Shown here: positions 26,110 to 34,752 of the stretch, one piece after another
Numbering within the stretch: the first letter of the stretch is position 1
How the letters are laid out: each line of letters starts with the position of its first letter
From: Amycolatopsis thermoflava N1165
GTDB taxonomy: Bacteria; Actinomycetota; Actinomycetes; Mycobacteriales; Pseudonocardiaceae
Assembly: GCF_000473265.1 (NCBI RefSeq)
Contig: NZ_KI421511.1
Span: 8,592,415-8,656,414 of the forward strand
Length of the DNA: 64,000 nt
Direction: 5' to 3'
Notes under the pieces: model-generated
What the model was told of the DNA's origin: nothing
The model's database searches: none
The model's input: only the letters and a program-made list of their open reading frames with translations
Translations under genes and position numbers: made by a program

Positions 26110-27021
26110 TCAGGCCCTCCGCAGCGTGGTCAGGGCGCGGCCGACGCGCGACCACGGCCGCGCGGACCGCTGGTCGCCCGCGAACGCGCGTTCCAGGTAG
26201 TGCTGGCCGACGCTGGCGACGGTGACCACGACCATGTACCAGATCGCCGCCGCCAGCAGCGTCTCCATGACCAGCAGGTTGTTGGACGAGATGTTGTTGG
26301 CCGCGTGGATCAGCTCGGTCACGCCGATCACCGACGCCATCGAGGTGCCCTTGAGCATGTTGATGAAGTCGTTGCCGGTCGGCGGGATGATCACCCGCAT
26401 CGCCTGCGGCAGCACGATCCGCCGCAGCGTCATCGCCGGGGTCATACCGATCGACTTCGCCGCCTCGGTCTGCCCGCGGTCGACGCTGTTCAGGCCGGCG
26501 CGCACGATCTCGGCCATGTAGGCGCTTTCGTTGAGCGCGAGGCCGAGCAGCGCGGCGACGAACGCGCTGACGACGACGTTGGTCGGCTCGTGCACCAGGT
26601 AGCCGCCGCCGAACGGCAGCGGGATCGAGACGAACTCGAACACCAGCGCCAGGTTGAACCAGATCAGGATCTGCAGCAGCACCGGCAGCCCGCGGAACAG
26701 CCAGATGTAGACCGCGGCGACGACGCGCGCGACCGGGTTGGCCGACCGGCGCATCAGCGCGATCACCACGCCGATGACGATCGCCACGGCCTGCGCGATC
26801 ACCGCGAGCAGGACGGTGTTGAGCAGGCCGACCAGCATCACGTGGTACCACAGGAACTCCGGCACCGTGTCGTACTGGATCTGCGCCTGCGCGAGCACCA
26901 CGCCGAGCCCGGCGAGCAGGGCGACGATGACCACCGCCGACACCCAGCGACCCCAATGCCGCAGGCGCACGATGGGCAGTTCGGCCTGCGGCGCCCGGGT
27001 GGTCAGGTCAGCTTCCGGCAT
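26110..27021 (-). CDS. Polar amino-acid ABC transporter permease
   Basis: A 303-residue HisM/GlnP-type permease with about five membrane segments. The conserved EAA-type loop appears as [34 protein letters not shown]. An extended N-terminal polar region precedes the first helix. It overlaps the 3' end of the binding-protein gene by 14 bases. Only one permease is encoded, so it probably acts as a homodimer. Confidence 0.92.
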   Translation of the reverse strand: MPEADLTTRAPQAELPIVRLRHWGRWVSAVVIVALLAGLGVVLAQAQIQYDTVPEFLWYHVMLVGLLNTVLLAVIAQAVAIVIGVVIALMRRSANPVARVVAAVYIWLFRGLPVLLQILIWFNLALVFEFVSIPLPFGGGYLVHEPTNVVVSAFVAALLGLALNESAYMAEIVRAGLNSVDRGQTEAAKSIGMTPAMTLRRIVLPQAMRVIIPPTGNDFINMLKGTSMASVIGVTELIHAANNISSNNLLVMETLLAAAIWYMVVVTVASVGQHYLERAFAGDQRSARPWSRVGRALTTLRRA

Positions 27022-27952
27022 TGACGGTCACCTTCGTGATCGCGCCCTGCTTGACCCCCCACGCGTCGAGGATCCGGCCGTACGTGCCGTCGTCGACGAG
27101 CGCGGTCAGTGCGGCGGCGACGGCGTCCCGCAGCTGCGGGTTGGCCTTGTTGACGCCGATGCCGTACGGCCCGCCGTTGATCGGCTCGCCCGGCACGACC
27201 TCGAAGAACTCGCCGCCGCCCGCGTTCTTGCTGACGTAGGCCGCGGTCGGCAGGTCGTTGAGGATGGCGGCGACGCGGCCGGTGCGCAGCTGGTTCTGGT
27301 TCTGCGAGTCGCTGTCCGTGGCCGTCGTGGTGACCTCCGGCTTGCCTGCCTGGACGCACTTGGCGCTCTGCTCGGCGGCGAAGGTCTGGTGGCTGGTGCC
27401 CTGCACGACCGCGACGGTCTTGCCGCACAGCGAGTCCGGGCCGGTGATGCCGTCCGGGTTGCCCTTGCGGACCATGATCGTGATGCCGGAGGTGAAGTAG
27501 TCCACGAAGTCGATCTGCTGCTGGCGGGCCTGGGTGTCGTTCATCCCGGCCATGGTCAGGTCGAGGCGACCGGACTGCAGGCTGGTGATCAGCGAGCCGA
27601 AGGCCATGTCGGTGTGCTGGACCGTCAGGCCCAGCTTGGCCGCGACGGCCTTGGCGATGTCCACCTCGAACCCGACCGGCGTCTTGCCGTCGGCGGAGTA
27701 GAAGTTGTTCGGCGCGGACTGCATGTTCGAGCCGATGTTGAGCTTGCCTGCCTGGGCGACCGGAGCAGGTAGGCCCGCGGCGAGCTGCGGGTCCTTCGTG
27801 ACGCCCTGCAGGATCGCCGCAGTGTCCGGCACGCCCGATCCGGTGGTGGTGGCGCTCCCGGCGCCGTCGGACCCGCCACCGCAGGCTGCCGTGAGCAGCA
27901 GGCAGCCGACGACCACCGCGCCCCAGCGCGTCACCCGTGACCTCGCAGACAT
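27008..27952 (-). CDS. Amino-acid ABC transporter substrate-binding lipoprotein
   Basis: A 314-residue family 3 extracellular solute-binding protein. Lipobox LTAAC near residue 24, then the SBP fold: LNIGSNMQSAPNNFYSADGKTPVGFEVDIAKAVAAKLGL, SLQSGRLDLTMAGMNDT and a VVPGEPINGGPYGIGV segment. It captures a polar amino acid or opine-like compound; the ligand cannot be read by eye. It is the first gene of the four-gene minus-strand operon and lies about 40 bases downstream of the promoter at 27987-28015. Confidence 0.92.
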   Translation of the reverse strand: MSARSRVTRWGAVVVGCLLLTAACGGGSDGAGSATTTGSGVPDTAAILQGVTKDPQLAAGLPAPVAQAGKLNIGSNMQSAPNNFYSADGKTPVGFEVDIAKAVAAKLGLTVQHTDMAFGSLITSLQSGRLDLTMAGMNDTQARQQQIDFVDYFTSGITIMVRKGNPDGITGPDSLCGKTVAVVQGTSHQTFAAEQSAKCVQAGKPEVTTTATDSDSQNQNQLRTGRVAAILNDLPTAAYVSKNAGGGEFFEVVPGEPINGGPYGIGVNKANPQLRDAVAAALTALVDDGTYGRILDAWGVKQGAITKVTVNAGS

Positions 27953-27986
27953 CGCATCTCCTCACCCGATCGAACGATGAGCAGGG

Positions 27987-28015
27987 ACGCTACAACTGCG
28001 TGTTGAAGACGTCAA
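27987..28015 (-). promoter_or_regulatory. Promoter of the amino-acid uptake operon
   Basis: On the minus strand TTGACG (28010-28015) and TAGCGT (27987-27992) are separated by exactly 17 bases, a good match to the vegetative sigma-70-type consensus. The start codon of the binding-protein gene is 34 bases beyond the -10. The two operator-like repeats at 27992-28006 and 28012-28026 overlap the spacer and the -35. Confidence 0.65.
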
Positions 28016-28026
28016 CTGTGAGTTGA
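27992..28026. promoter_or_regulatory. Twin 15-bp operator-like palindromes
   Basis: TCAACTGTGAGTTGA (28012-28026) is a perfect 6+3+6 palindrome. ACAACTGCGTGTTGA (27992-28006) matches it at 12 of 15 positions and is displaced by exactly 20 bp, about two helical turns. Both overlap the promoter of the operon that encodes the aminotransferase-PAS-HTH protein, so they are the natural candidate sites for that regulator and would suit repression. Confidence 0.6.
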
Positions 28027-28036
28027 AATCCGTGGG

Positions 28037-28819
28037 TCAGGTGGCCGGGAAGTCGAACTGGTACCCCTGCGCCACGAGCCAGGGCAGCAGCTCGGCGAGG
28101 GCGGCGACGGTCTGCCGCCGCTGGCCGCCGCCGTCGTGGAGCAGGATCACCGCGCCGGGGTGCACGGCCTGCCGCACCGTCGCCACGATCGCGGGCGACC
28201 CCGGAAGCGTCCAGTCACGCGAATCGACCGACCAGCCCAACGGCGCCATCCCTTCGCGGGAAGCGATCGCGATGATCGTTTCCGACCAGTTGCCGCCGGG
28301 CGCGCGGAAATAGGGAACCGGAACGTCACCGTCGGCCGCGAGCCGCAGATCCGACAGCGCTCCGGTGATGTCCGCGGAAATGCGCGCCTCGTTGCGTTTC
28401 GCCAGTTCTTCGTCGTGGCTGACCGTGTGGTCGCACAGGCGCATTCCGCGCCGCACGACCAGCTCCACCAATTCGGGGTGGCGGCGCACCTGGGTGCCGA
28501 CCATGCAGAAGGTGGCCACCGCGCCGTGCTGGGCGAGCAGGTCGAGGATCTGCGGTGTGTAGGCGGGATCGGGGCCGTCGTCGAAGGTCAGCGCCACGAA
28601 CCGGCCCTGTCTGGCGGTCGTCCGCACGGGCGCGCCGGGCGCGGGCGGCGGGGTGGAGGTGGCGCGGATCGGTTGTCCGGGTTCGGGGTGAGATGCGACG
28701 GGACTGCCTTCGGCGCCGGACCAGGACAGCGAAATGATCAGCGAGATCGTCACGAGCACCACGGAGATCAGGACGGCCCAGCGGTAGCAGTACGGCGGGC
28801 GCAGCACCTGATAACGCAT
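28037..28819 (-). CDS. Membrane-anchored polysaccharide deacetylase (NodB domain)
   Basis: A 260-residue protein with an N-terminal membrane helix (about residues 13-33), a Pro-rich linker and a NodB homology domain. Motifs seen: TFDDGPD (catalytic base and metal Asp), DHTVSHDE (metal His pair), RAPGG, DSRDW and LLHDGGG. It should de-N-acetylate peptidoglycan or another envelope polysaccharide. ATG at 28819 is chosen because GGAGG lies five bases upstream; an in-frame GTG at 28831 overlaps that site. Confidence 0.88.
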   Translation of the reverse strand: MRYQVLRPPYCYRWAVLISVVLVTISLIISLSWSGAEGSPVASHPEPGQPIRATSTPPPAPGAPVRTTARQGRFVALTFDDGPDPAYTPQILDLLAQHGAVATFCMVGTQVRRHPELVELVVRRGMRLCDHTVSHDEELAKRNEARISADITGALSDLRLAADGDVPVPYFRAPGGNWSETIIAIASREGMAPLGWSVDSRDWTLPGSPAIVATVRQAVHPGAVILLHDGGGQRRQTVAALAELLPWLVAQGYQFDFPAT

Positions 28820-28910
28820 GGGCACCTCCACGAATCGCGGCGTCGCCCGCGCACCATAGAGTGAAAAGTGCCTCGATCGGGGGAATTCCGGGCGTGTCCG
28901 AAAAGGCGGA

Positions 28911-30419
28911 TCAGTAGAAGTGCCGTAGTTGCGGCCAGAGTTCCGACCACGGCCGGGTGAGCACGCCGCACACGGTGACGACGGTGCCCTGCTCGTCGTT
29001 GTCGAGGCCGAGCCCGTTGTCGTGTTCCGCGGCGACGCGGCAGTCTTCGACGCCGGCCATGGTGGTCGCGCCGACCAGGACGACCGGGCCGGTGTGGCTG
29101 TCCGGCGGCGGGCCCCAGTCGGCGTAGGACATGCGGCCGGAATAGGGCCGCGGCAGCCCGAGGTCCGTGCCGTAGCGCTCGATGGCCCCGGCCTGGCCGT
29201 AGTTGCGCGTCAGGATCACCGCCGTGGCCCGCCGCGGCTCCGGAATCTGCCGCCAGGCCGCGGCGACCGTCGCGGTGAACTCCGGCCAGCCGACCTGCTC
29301 GCCCTGTTCCTTGTTCATCGCCAGCACCGGGTTCAGCCCGTCCGGCGGCAGCACCGGCAGCGCCACGACGAGCGACATCGCGGCCCCGAGCACCACGAGG
29401 GCGCCGGCCAGGGCCCGCCGGGCCGCGCGCCGTCCGCGGGCGAGCCAGCGCACCGTGGGTTCGGCGCCCGCGGCCATCAGCAGCACCAGCAGCGGGATCG
29501 AGTAGTACGGCTTGCCGCCGAGGACCAGCAGTTCCACGCACACCACGAAGTAGGCCACGACGAGCGCGCGGGCCCAGCGCAGCCGCGGGTCGCGCCACAG
29601 CCGCACCATCCCGGCGATCCACACCGGCACCAGCACCGGCGACAGGTAGACCAGCTGGAGCGGGACGAACAGGATGCGGTTCTCCGCGCCGTCGTCCTCG
29701 CTGATGCCGCCTGCGACGGTGAGCAGCGGCCAGCCGTGGGTGGCCTGCCACCACACGACCGGCGCGGCGAGCACCGCGGCGACGAGGATGCCCGCGGGCA
29801 GCCACGCGCTGCGGAACACGTGCCGCGGCCCGGTGATCAGCACGGCGATGCCGAGCGCGGACAGGAGCAGCAGGACCAGCCACTTGTTGGCCAGGCCCAC
29901 GCCGGCGACCGCGCCGATCGCGAGCCACCACCGGCCGTCGCCCGTGCGCAGTAGTCGTAGCGCCAGCAGTCCGATCGCCACCCACACCAGCAGGTCGAAG
30001 GTCGCGGTGCCGAGCATGTGGCCGACGACGAGGACGAAGGCGGACAGCGCCGCCGCGCCTGCCGCGAGGGTCTGCGCGCTGCGCCCGCCGCCCAGTTCGC
30101 GGGCGACGAGCGCGACGAGGAGGACGGTGGCGAGCGCCGCGACCGTGGCCAGCGCGCGGACACCGGCCGGGCTGTCGCCGAACACGGCGGCTCCGGCCCT
30201 GGCGAGCAACGGTGTGACCGGCGGCTGGTCGACATATCCCCAGTCGAGCCGCTTCCCCGCGGCGAGGAAGTACAGCTCGTCGCGGTGGAACCCGTACCGC
30301 CCGGACAACAGGCTGAGCACGAGGGCCTGCACCACGAGCACGACGCCCACCGGCCCGGCGGCGAACTGGGGTAGCGGATGGATGGCCGGCGCGGCGGCCC
30401 GCGCCGCGGTCCCGGTCAT
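28911..30419 (-). CDS. GT39/ArnT-like membrane glycosyltransferase
   Basis: A 502-residue polytopic membrane protein of the PMT/ArnT type (GT-C fold), which transfers sugar from a polyprenyl-phosphate donor. The first luminal loop carries the conserved acidic motif in [30 protein letters not shown]. About ten hydrophobic helices follow, then a soluble C-terminal domain of about 150 residues. The ATG overlaps the stop of a small upstream ORF (ATGA). A role in glycosylating cell-envelope lipids or exported proteins is likely. Confidence 0.85.
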   Translation of the reverse strand: MTGTAARAAAPAIHPLPQFAAGPVGVVLVVQALVLSLLSGRYGFHRDELYFLAAGKRLDWGYVDQPPVTPLLARAGAAVFGDSPAGVRALATVAALATVLLVALVARELGGGRSAQTLAAGAAALSAFVLVVGHMLGTATFDLLVWVAIGLLALRLLRTGDGRWWLAIGAVAGVGLANKWLVLLLLSALGIAVLITGPRHVFRSAWLPAGILVAAVLAAPVVWWQATHGWPLLTVAGGISEDDGAENRILFVPLQLVYLSPVLVPVWIAGMVRLWRDPRLRWARALVVAYFVVCVELLVLGGKPYYSIPLLVLLMAAGAEPTVRWLARGRRAARRALAGALVVLGAAMSLVVALPVLPPDGLNPVLAMNKEQGEQVGWPEFTATVAAAWRQIPEPRRATAVILTRNYGQAGAIERYGTDLGLPRPYSGRMSYADWGPPPDSHTGPVVLVGATTMAGVEDCRVAAEHDNGLGLDNDEQGTVVTVCGVLTRPWSELWPQLRHFY

Positions 30420-30688
30420 CGCGCGGCCCGCGTAGGTGCGTGGGGCGGGCGCGCGGCGGTGCCGCCCCCGTCAGGGGGCGTGCGCGGCGGGTAGCCGCCG
30501 GGCAGGGCGATCGACGGTCGCTGCCCCGGCCCCGGAACCCGATCCACCCCGGGCGGGACGATCGGAAGTGGCCGCTCCAGAACTCGGCCCACCACAGGCA
30601 AGCCGTCCGGAAGGTCCAACCCTCCGCTGAGCGGACGAGCCGGGAGCGCTCCCACTTCTCTGCCCAACCTGCTCGCTGCCTCGGTCAT
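30416..30688 (-). CDS. Small Pro-rich hypothetical protein coupled to GT39
   Basis: A possible 90-residue protein rich in Pro, Gly and Arg ([21 protein letters not shown] core). It has no signal peptide or membrane segment. Support: an ATGA overlap with the glycosyltransferase start and a GGGAG stretch upstream of the ATG. Against: high Pro/Arg content is also what random high-GC frames give. I do not recognise it. Confidence 0.35.
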   Translation of the reverse strand: MTEAASRLGREVGALPARPLSGGLDLPDGLPVVGRVLERPLPIVPPGVDRVPGPGQRPSIALPGGYPPRTPPDGGGTAARPPHAPTRAAR

Positions 30689-30849
30689 GCCGCACTCCCG
30701 CCCCCCGGCGGGCACCTGCCCGCAAGCCCCACCGTGGCCCCCCATCCGGGGCCGCGCAAGGCTCCAAACGGTCGCACCTGCCGCAACTCCTAGCCATGCG
30801 CCTCCGCTCCACCACCGACACCCGGGTACGTGTCGTGATCGGACGGTCA

Positions 30850-32046
30850 CTAGTCGGGCAGCAGGGGCACCGTCGGGCCGTCGTCGCGGCCGAGGAGCAT
30901 CGCCCGGGTGACCGCTTTCGACCCATAGCGGTCGCGGACCTGGTCGAGCGCGGCGTCGAGCGCGTCGGGCTGGTGTTCGCCGAAGGGCAGCTCCAGTTGC
31001 AGCGGCGTGTCGTTGTCCAGGTTGGACAGTGCGAGGCCGATCAGCGTGATCCCCCGCTCGCGGATCATCGGCATCGCGGCGGCCAGCAGGCCCCGCGCGG
31101 TGGCCAGGACGTCCTCGGTGTGCGCCGTCGGGTGCGGCACCGTCTGCGACCGCGTCGCGCGGGTGTAGTCGGCGAACCGCATCCGCAGCACCACCGTCCG
31201 GCACACCCGGTGCGCGGCCCGCAGCCGCCGCGCCAGCCGGTCGGTCAGCGCGGCCAGGATCTCGTCCAGCTCGTCCGGCGACCGTGCCCGCCGCCCCAAC
31301 GCCCGCTGCGCCCCGATCGACCGCCGCCGCCGTCCGACGACCACCGGGCGCGGATCCCGGTTGTGCGCCAGCGCGAACAGGTGCCGCCCGCCGGCCCGCC
31401 CCAGCAGCGCCACCAGTTCCGCCTCGCCCCGCTCGGCGACCTGCCCCACCGTCCGGATGCCGCGCGCGTGCAGCTTCTCCGCCGTCACCTTCCCCACGCC
31501 CCACAGCCGCTCGACCGGCAGCGGGTGCAGGAACTCCAGCTCGCGGTCGTGCGGCACCACCAGCAGCCCGTCCGGCTTCGCCACCCCGCTGGCCACCTTC
31601 GCGAGGAACTTCGTGCGCGCCACCCCGACCGTGATCGGCAGCCCGACCCGCTCCGCCACCGCCCGGCGCAGATCGGCCGCGATCCGGCTGGGCGTGCCGG
31701 AAATCCGGGCCAGCCCGCCGACGTCGAGGAACGCCTCGTCGATCGAGAGCCCTTCCACCAGCGGCGTGGTGTCCTCGAACACCGCGAACACCGCCTTGCT
31801 CGCCGCGCTGTAGGCCGCCATCCGCGGCGGCACCACCACCGCCGCCGGGCACAGCCGCAGCGCCTGCGCGCACCCCATCGCCGTGCGCACCCCGCGCGCC
31901 TTGGCCTCGTAGCTCGCCGCGAGCACCACCCCGCCGCCGACGATCACCGGCCGCCCGCGCAGCGACGGGTCGTCACGCTGCTCGACCGACGCGTAGAACG
32001 CGTCCAGGTCGGCGTGCAGGATCGGGCCCTCGTTCGTCACGAACAC
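30850..32046 (-). CDS. dinB: DNA polymerase IV (Y-family translesion polymerase)
   Basis: A 398-residue Y-family polymerase. Catalytic motifs: HADLDAFYASVE, the GLSIDEAFLDV motif with the Asp-Glu pair, and the SYEAKARGVRTAMG finger segment. HhH motifs follow (LWGVGKVTAEKLHARGIRTVGQVA), then the little-finger domain. The C-terminus lacks an obvious clamp-binding peptide of the canonical form, though QLELPFG resembles one (QLxLPF). The GTG start at 32046 is chosen just before VFVTNEGPILHADLD; a GTG two codons later is possible. It supports error-prone bypass of lesions. Confidence 0.93.
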   Translation of the reverse strand: MFVTNEGPILHADLDAFYASVEQRDDPSLRGRPVIVGGGVVLAASYEAKARGVRTAMGCAQALRLCPAAVVVPPRMAAYSAASKAVFAVFEDTTPLVEGLSIDEAFLDVGGLARISGTPSRIAADLRRAVAERVGLPITVGVARTKFLAKVASGVAKPDGLLVVPHDRELEFLHPLPVERLWGVGKVTAEKLHARGIRTVGQVAERGEAELVALLGRAGGRHLFALAHNRDPRPVVVGRRRRSIGAQRALGRRARSPDELDEILAALTDRLARRLRAAHRVCRTVVLRMRFADYTRATRSQTVPHPTAHTEDVLATARGLLAAAMPMIRERGITLIGLALSNLDNDTPLQLELPFGEHQPDALDAALDQVRDRYGSKAVTRAMLLGRDDGPTVPLLPD

Positions 32047-32098
32047 ATGTTCGCACCCGCCACCGACATTTTCCGGTCCGCGGTGGAAGGCTGTCCGC

Positions 32099-32671
32099 AT
32101 GACCGAGACCGACCCGAAGGACGATCTGCACCGGTACCTCCAGCAGGCGCGCGAGGTGATGCTCTGGAAGCTCGACGGCCTCTCCGAGTACGACCTGCGC
32201 CGCCCCATGACGCCGACCGGCACCAACCTGCTCGGGCTGGTCAAGCACCTGATCGGCTGCGAGCTCGGGTACTTCGGCGCCACCTTCGGACGCCCGTTCG
32301 GCCGCGAACTGCCCTGGCTCGCCGACGACGAGCCCAACGCCGACATGTGGGCGCGCGCGGACGAGTCCACCGCGGAGATCGTCGCGCTCTACCGCCAGGC
32401 CTGGGCGCACGCCGACGCCACCATCGGCGCGCTCGCGCTGGACGCCGTCGGGCACATCCCGGGCCGGGAACCCGTCACGCTGCACCGGGTCCTCGTGCAC
32501 ATGATCGCCGAGACCTCCCGCCACGCCGGGCACGCGGACATCATCCGCGAACTCGTCGACGGCGCCGCCGGGATGCGCCGCGACACCGGCAACCTGCCGG
32601 ACGCCGACGCGCAGTGGTGGGCGGACTACCGGGAGCGCCTGGAGCGGGTCGCGCGCGAATCCTTGCCTTGA
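32099..32671 (+). CDS. DinB-fold (DUF664) putative metalloenzyme
   Basis: A 190-residue four-helix protein of the DinB/DUF664 superfamily, which includes mycothiol-dependent enzymes. Seen: TNLLGLVKHLIGCELGYFG with the first metal His, and VLVHMIAETSRHAGHADIIRELVDG with the second His cluster. It has no relation to the polymerase encoded on the other side despite the shared name. The ATG at 32099 lies 52 bases from the divergent polymerase start. The substrate is unknown. Confidence 0.8.
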   Translation: MTETDPKDDLHRYLQQAREVMLWKLDGLSEYDLRRPMTPTGTNLLGLVKHLIGCELGYFGATFGRPFGRELPWLADDEPNADMWARADESTAEIVALYRQAWAHADATIGALALDAVGHIPGREPVTLHRVLVHMIAETSRHAGHADIIRELVDGAAGMRRDTGNLPDADAQWWADYRERLERVARESLP

Positions 32672-32700
32672 CGTCAGCGGCAACCTTTACGCTCGATCAC

Positions 32701-33438
32701 ATGCGAATCGGGGAGCTGGCGCAGCGGGCCGGGACCACCACGCGCGCGCTGCGGTTCTACGAGTCACAGGGGCTGCTGTCCGCGCGGCGCGCGGCCAACG
32801 GCTACCGCGAGTACGGCGAGGACGACTTCCGGCTCGTCCGCGAGATCCAGACGCTCCAGGCGGTCGGGTTCAGCCTCGACGACACCCGGCCGTTCGTGGA
32901 GTGCCTGCGGGCGGGCCACGAGACCGGGGACTCGTGCGCCGACTCGATCGAGGTGTACGAGCGCAAGCTCGCCGAGGTCGAGGCCTGCCTGGACCGGTTG
33001 CAGGCCGTGCGCGACGACCTGCGCGCCAAGCTCACCGAAGCGCTCGACCGAGAGCCCGGGCCCGTGCCGGGTCACCACGTCCTTCGAGGAGTCCCGATGA
33101 CCACCACCACCGGCGCCGTGCTCGCCGTGACCGACGAGACCTTCGAGGCGGAGGTGCTGCGCCACGACGGGCCCGTGCTGGTCGATTTCTGGGCGCAGTG
33201 GTGCCCGCCGTGCCACATGATCGCGCCGGTGCTCGCCGAGATCGCCGCCGAGCGTGCCGGCGACCTGACCATCCGCAAGATCAACTCCGACGAGAACCCC
33301 CGCACCGCGCGTGACCTGCAGGTGATGTCGCTGCCGACGCTGGTGCTGTTCCGCGACGGCGAGCGGGTGGCGCAGTGGGTGGGCGCGCGGCCGAAGGCCC
33401 GGTTGCTCGCCGAACTCGACGCGGCACTGAACGCATAA
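32701..33438 (+). CDS. MerR-type regulator fused in frame to thioredoxin
   Basis: One open frame of 245 residues. Residues 1-70 are a MerR winged helix (MRIGELAQRAGTTTRALRFYESQGLL), 70-120 the dimerisation helix with three cysteines (FVECL, DSCADS, EACL). Residues about 133-245 are a thioredoxin with active site WCPPC instead of WCGPC, cis-Pro in MSLPTLVLF and a full-length fold. GAGGAG precedes an internal ATG at 33097 at good spacing, so free thioredoxin could also be made from the same frame. In relatives the two are usually separate adjacent genes. A redox-sensing role with thioredoxin as partner is inference. Confidence 0.8.
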   Translation: MRIGELAQRAGTTTRALRFYESQGLLSARRAANGYREYGEDDFRLVREIQTLQAVGFSLDDTRPFVECLRAGHETGDSCADSIEVYERKLAEVEACLDRLQAVRDDLRAKLTEALDREPGPVPGHHVLRGVPMTTTTGAVLAVTDETFEAEVLRHDGPVLVDFWAQWCPPCHMIAPVLAEIAAERAGDLTIRKINSDENPRTARDLQVMSLPTLVLFRDGERVAQWVGARPKARLLAELDAALNA

Positions 33439-33463
33439 CCCGCGCGCCCCAGGGTAGCCGCGG

Positions 33464-34407
33464 CCCGGAGGTGCGCCGGGCGCCGCGATCGGCGTCGGGA
33501 TCGCGGCGTTCGCCGACGAGACGGTGTTCCACCAGTGGCTGAACTGGCACCACTTCCACGACAAGTCCACTTCGGACGCCGGGCTGGTGTCCGACGGGCT
33601 GTTCCACGCGTTCGGCTGGTTCGCCACCGTGCTCGGCCTGGTGCTGGTGGCCGGCCTGCGGCGGCGTGCGGCGCTGTCCGGCCGCGCGCTGATGGGCGGC
33701 ATCCTCGCCGGGGCAGGCGCGTTCCAGCTCTACGACGGGACGATCCAGCACAAGCTGCTGACCCTGCACCAGATCCGCTACCACGTCGACCTCGTGCCCT
33801 GCGACTGGGCGTGGAACGTGATCGCGGTGGCGTTGCCGGCCGCGGGCGTGGCGCTGTTGGTGCGGGAGCGCGCGCCTGACCACACCACCGGCACCTGGCC
33901 GATCGCACTGGCGGTGGCCGTCGCGCTGGTGGGTTACCTGTGCGCGGCGCGCCGCCTCGTTCACGGTGGGCGCGCTCGCGGTCGTCGTGGCGCTGCCGTT
34001 CCCGGCGCACACGTTCAGCGCCCACCTGGCGCAACACCTCGTGGTCGGCATGGCCGGTCCGCTGCTGCTGGTGCTCGGCAGGCCGGTCACGCTCGCGTTG
34101 CGGGCCTGGCGTGGCCGCCGCGCGCCGGCACGGCCCGGCGTTGCGCGGGGCGACGCTCGTGCTGGCCGGCGCGGCGCACGGCATCCTCGCCAAGGCCCTG
34201 TACGCGGACGGCTTCCGCGCCGGGGCACAGGTCCTGTACTACGGCGGCGACGCCGTCGAAATCGCGCTCGCGCTGGTGGTCTGCCTGCAGTGGTACCGGC
34301 GTCAGTCCCGCAGGCGCGCGCGGGCGACCAGCGTCGACACCCCGGTCACGGCGGCCCTCCCGGCGCCGCGCACGCTCGAGGCGAGCACGGTCGCCCAGTC
34401 GAAGTAG
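33464..34407 (+). pseudogene. Decayed DUF2243/CtaG-type membrane protein
   Basis: Three successive frames carry parts of one ancestral protein. Frame 2, from about 33464 to 33945, gives a DUF2243 domain (IGVGIAAFADETVFHQWLNWHHF, HHDLVPCDW-like region), but a TAG precedes it and no start codon is available before the GTG at 33524. Frame 3, about 33950-34110, gives the start of a CtaG domain (PFPAHTFSAHLAQHLVVGMAGPLLLVLG). Frame 1, about 34130-34302, gives its C-terminal helix region (GILAKALYADGF, LYYGGDAVEIALALVVCLQWYRR). The centre of CtaG is missing. At least two frame changes and a deletion indicate a pseudogene; assembly error could explain the frame changes but not the deletion. Confidence 0.72.
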
Positions 34408-34736
34408 TCCCGCCACAACACGATCCGGCCGTCGCGCACCTCGAACGTGCCGCACACCCAGAACCGCGTGTCCCAGGACCCGACGCGCAGCACGTCGGTC
34501 CGCTCGGTCAGCACGATCGGGCCGTCCGCGGCGATGTGGTGCACGCGCGCCTCGAAGCCGATGTGGTAGCGGCTGAGCAGGCGCAGCTGCTTCTCCACGG
34601 CCGCGATGCCGCGCGCCGGGGGCAGCGGGACGTTCTGGTACACCACCTCCGGGGCGGCGAAGCTCAGCGCGCCTTCCACGTCGTCGCGTTCGAGGGCCGT
34701 CAGGAACGAGGTGACCGTGCTCTTCGGGTCCGCCAT
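34302..34736 (-). CDS. Limonene-epoxide-hydrolase-like SnoaL-fold protein
   Basis: A 144-residue NTF2/SnoaL-fold protein. The pattern GIAAVEKQLRLL, ERTDVLRVGS and VCGTFEVRDGRIVLWRDYFDW matches limonene-1,2-epoxide hydrolases, with Arg and Asp in ERTD and Asp in WRDYFD in the places of the catalytic Asp-Arg-Asp triad. It likely hydrolyses an epoxide. The last 30 residues are Ala/Arg-rich and run into the remnant of the CtaG pseudogene on the other strand. It lies 16 bases after the dioxygenase gene and is probably co-transcribed with it. Confidence 0.8.
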   Translation of the reverse strand: MADPKSTVTSFLTALERDDVEGALSFAAPEVVYQNVPLPPARGIAAVEKQLRLLSRYHIGFEARVHHIAADGPIVLTERTDVLRVGSWDTRFWVCGTFEVRDGRIVLWRDYFDWATVLASSVRGAGRAAVTGVSTLVARARLRD

Positions 34737-34752
34737 GGCCCCAGGCTAACGG

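Noticed and set aside
32099-32671. Functional link between DNA polymerase IV and the DinB-fold protein next door
   Set aside because: The shared DinB name is historical; the folds are unrelated and the genes are divergent.
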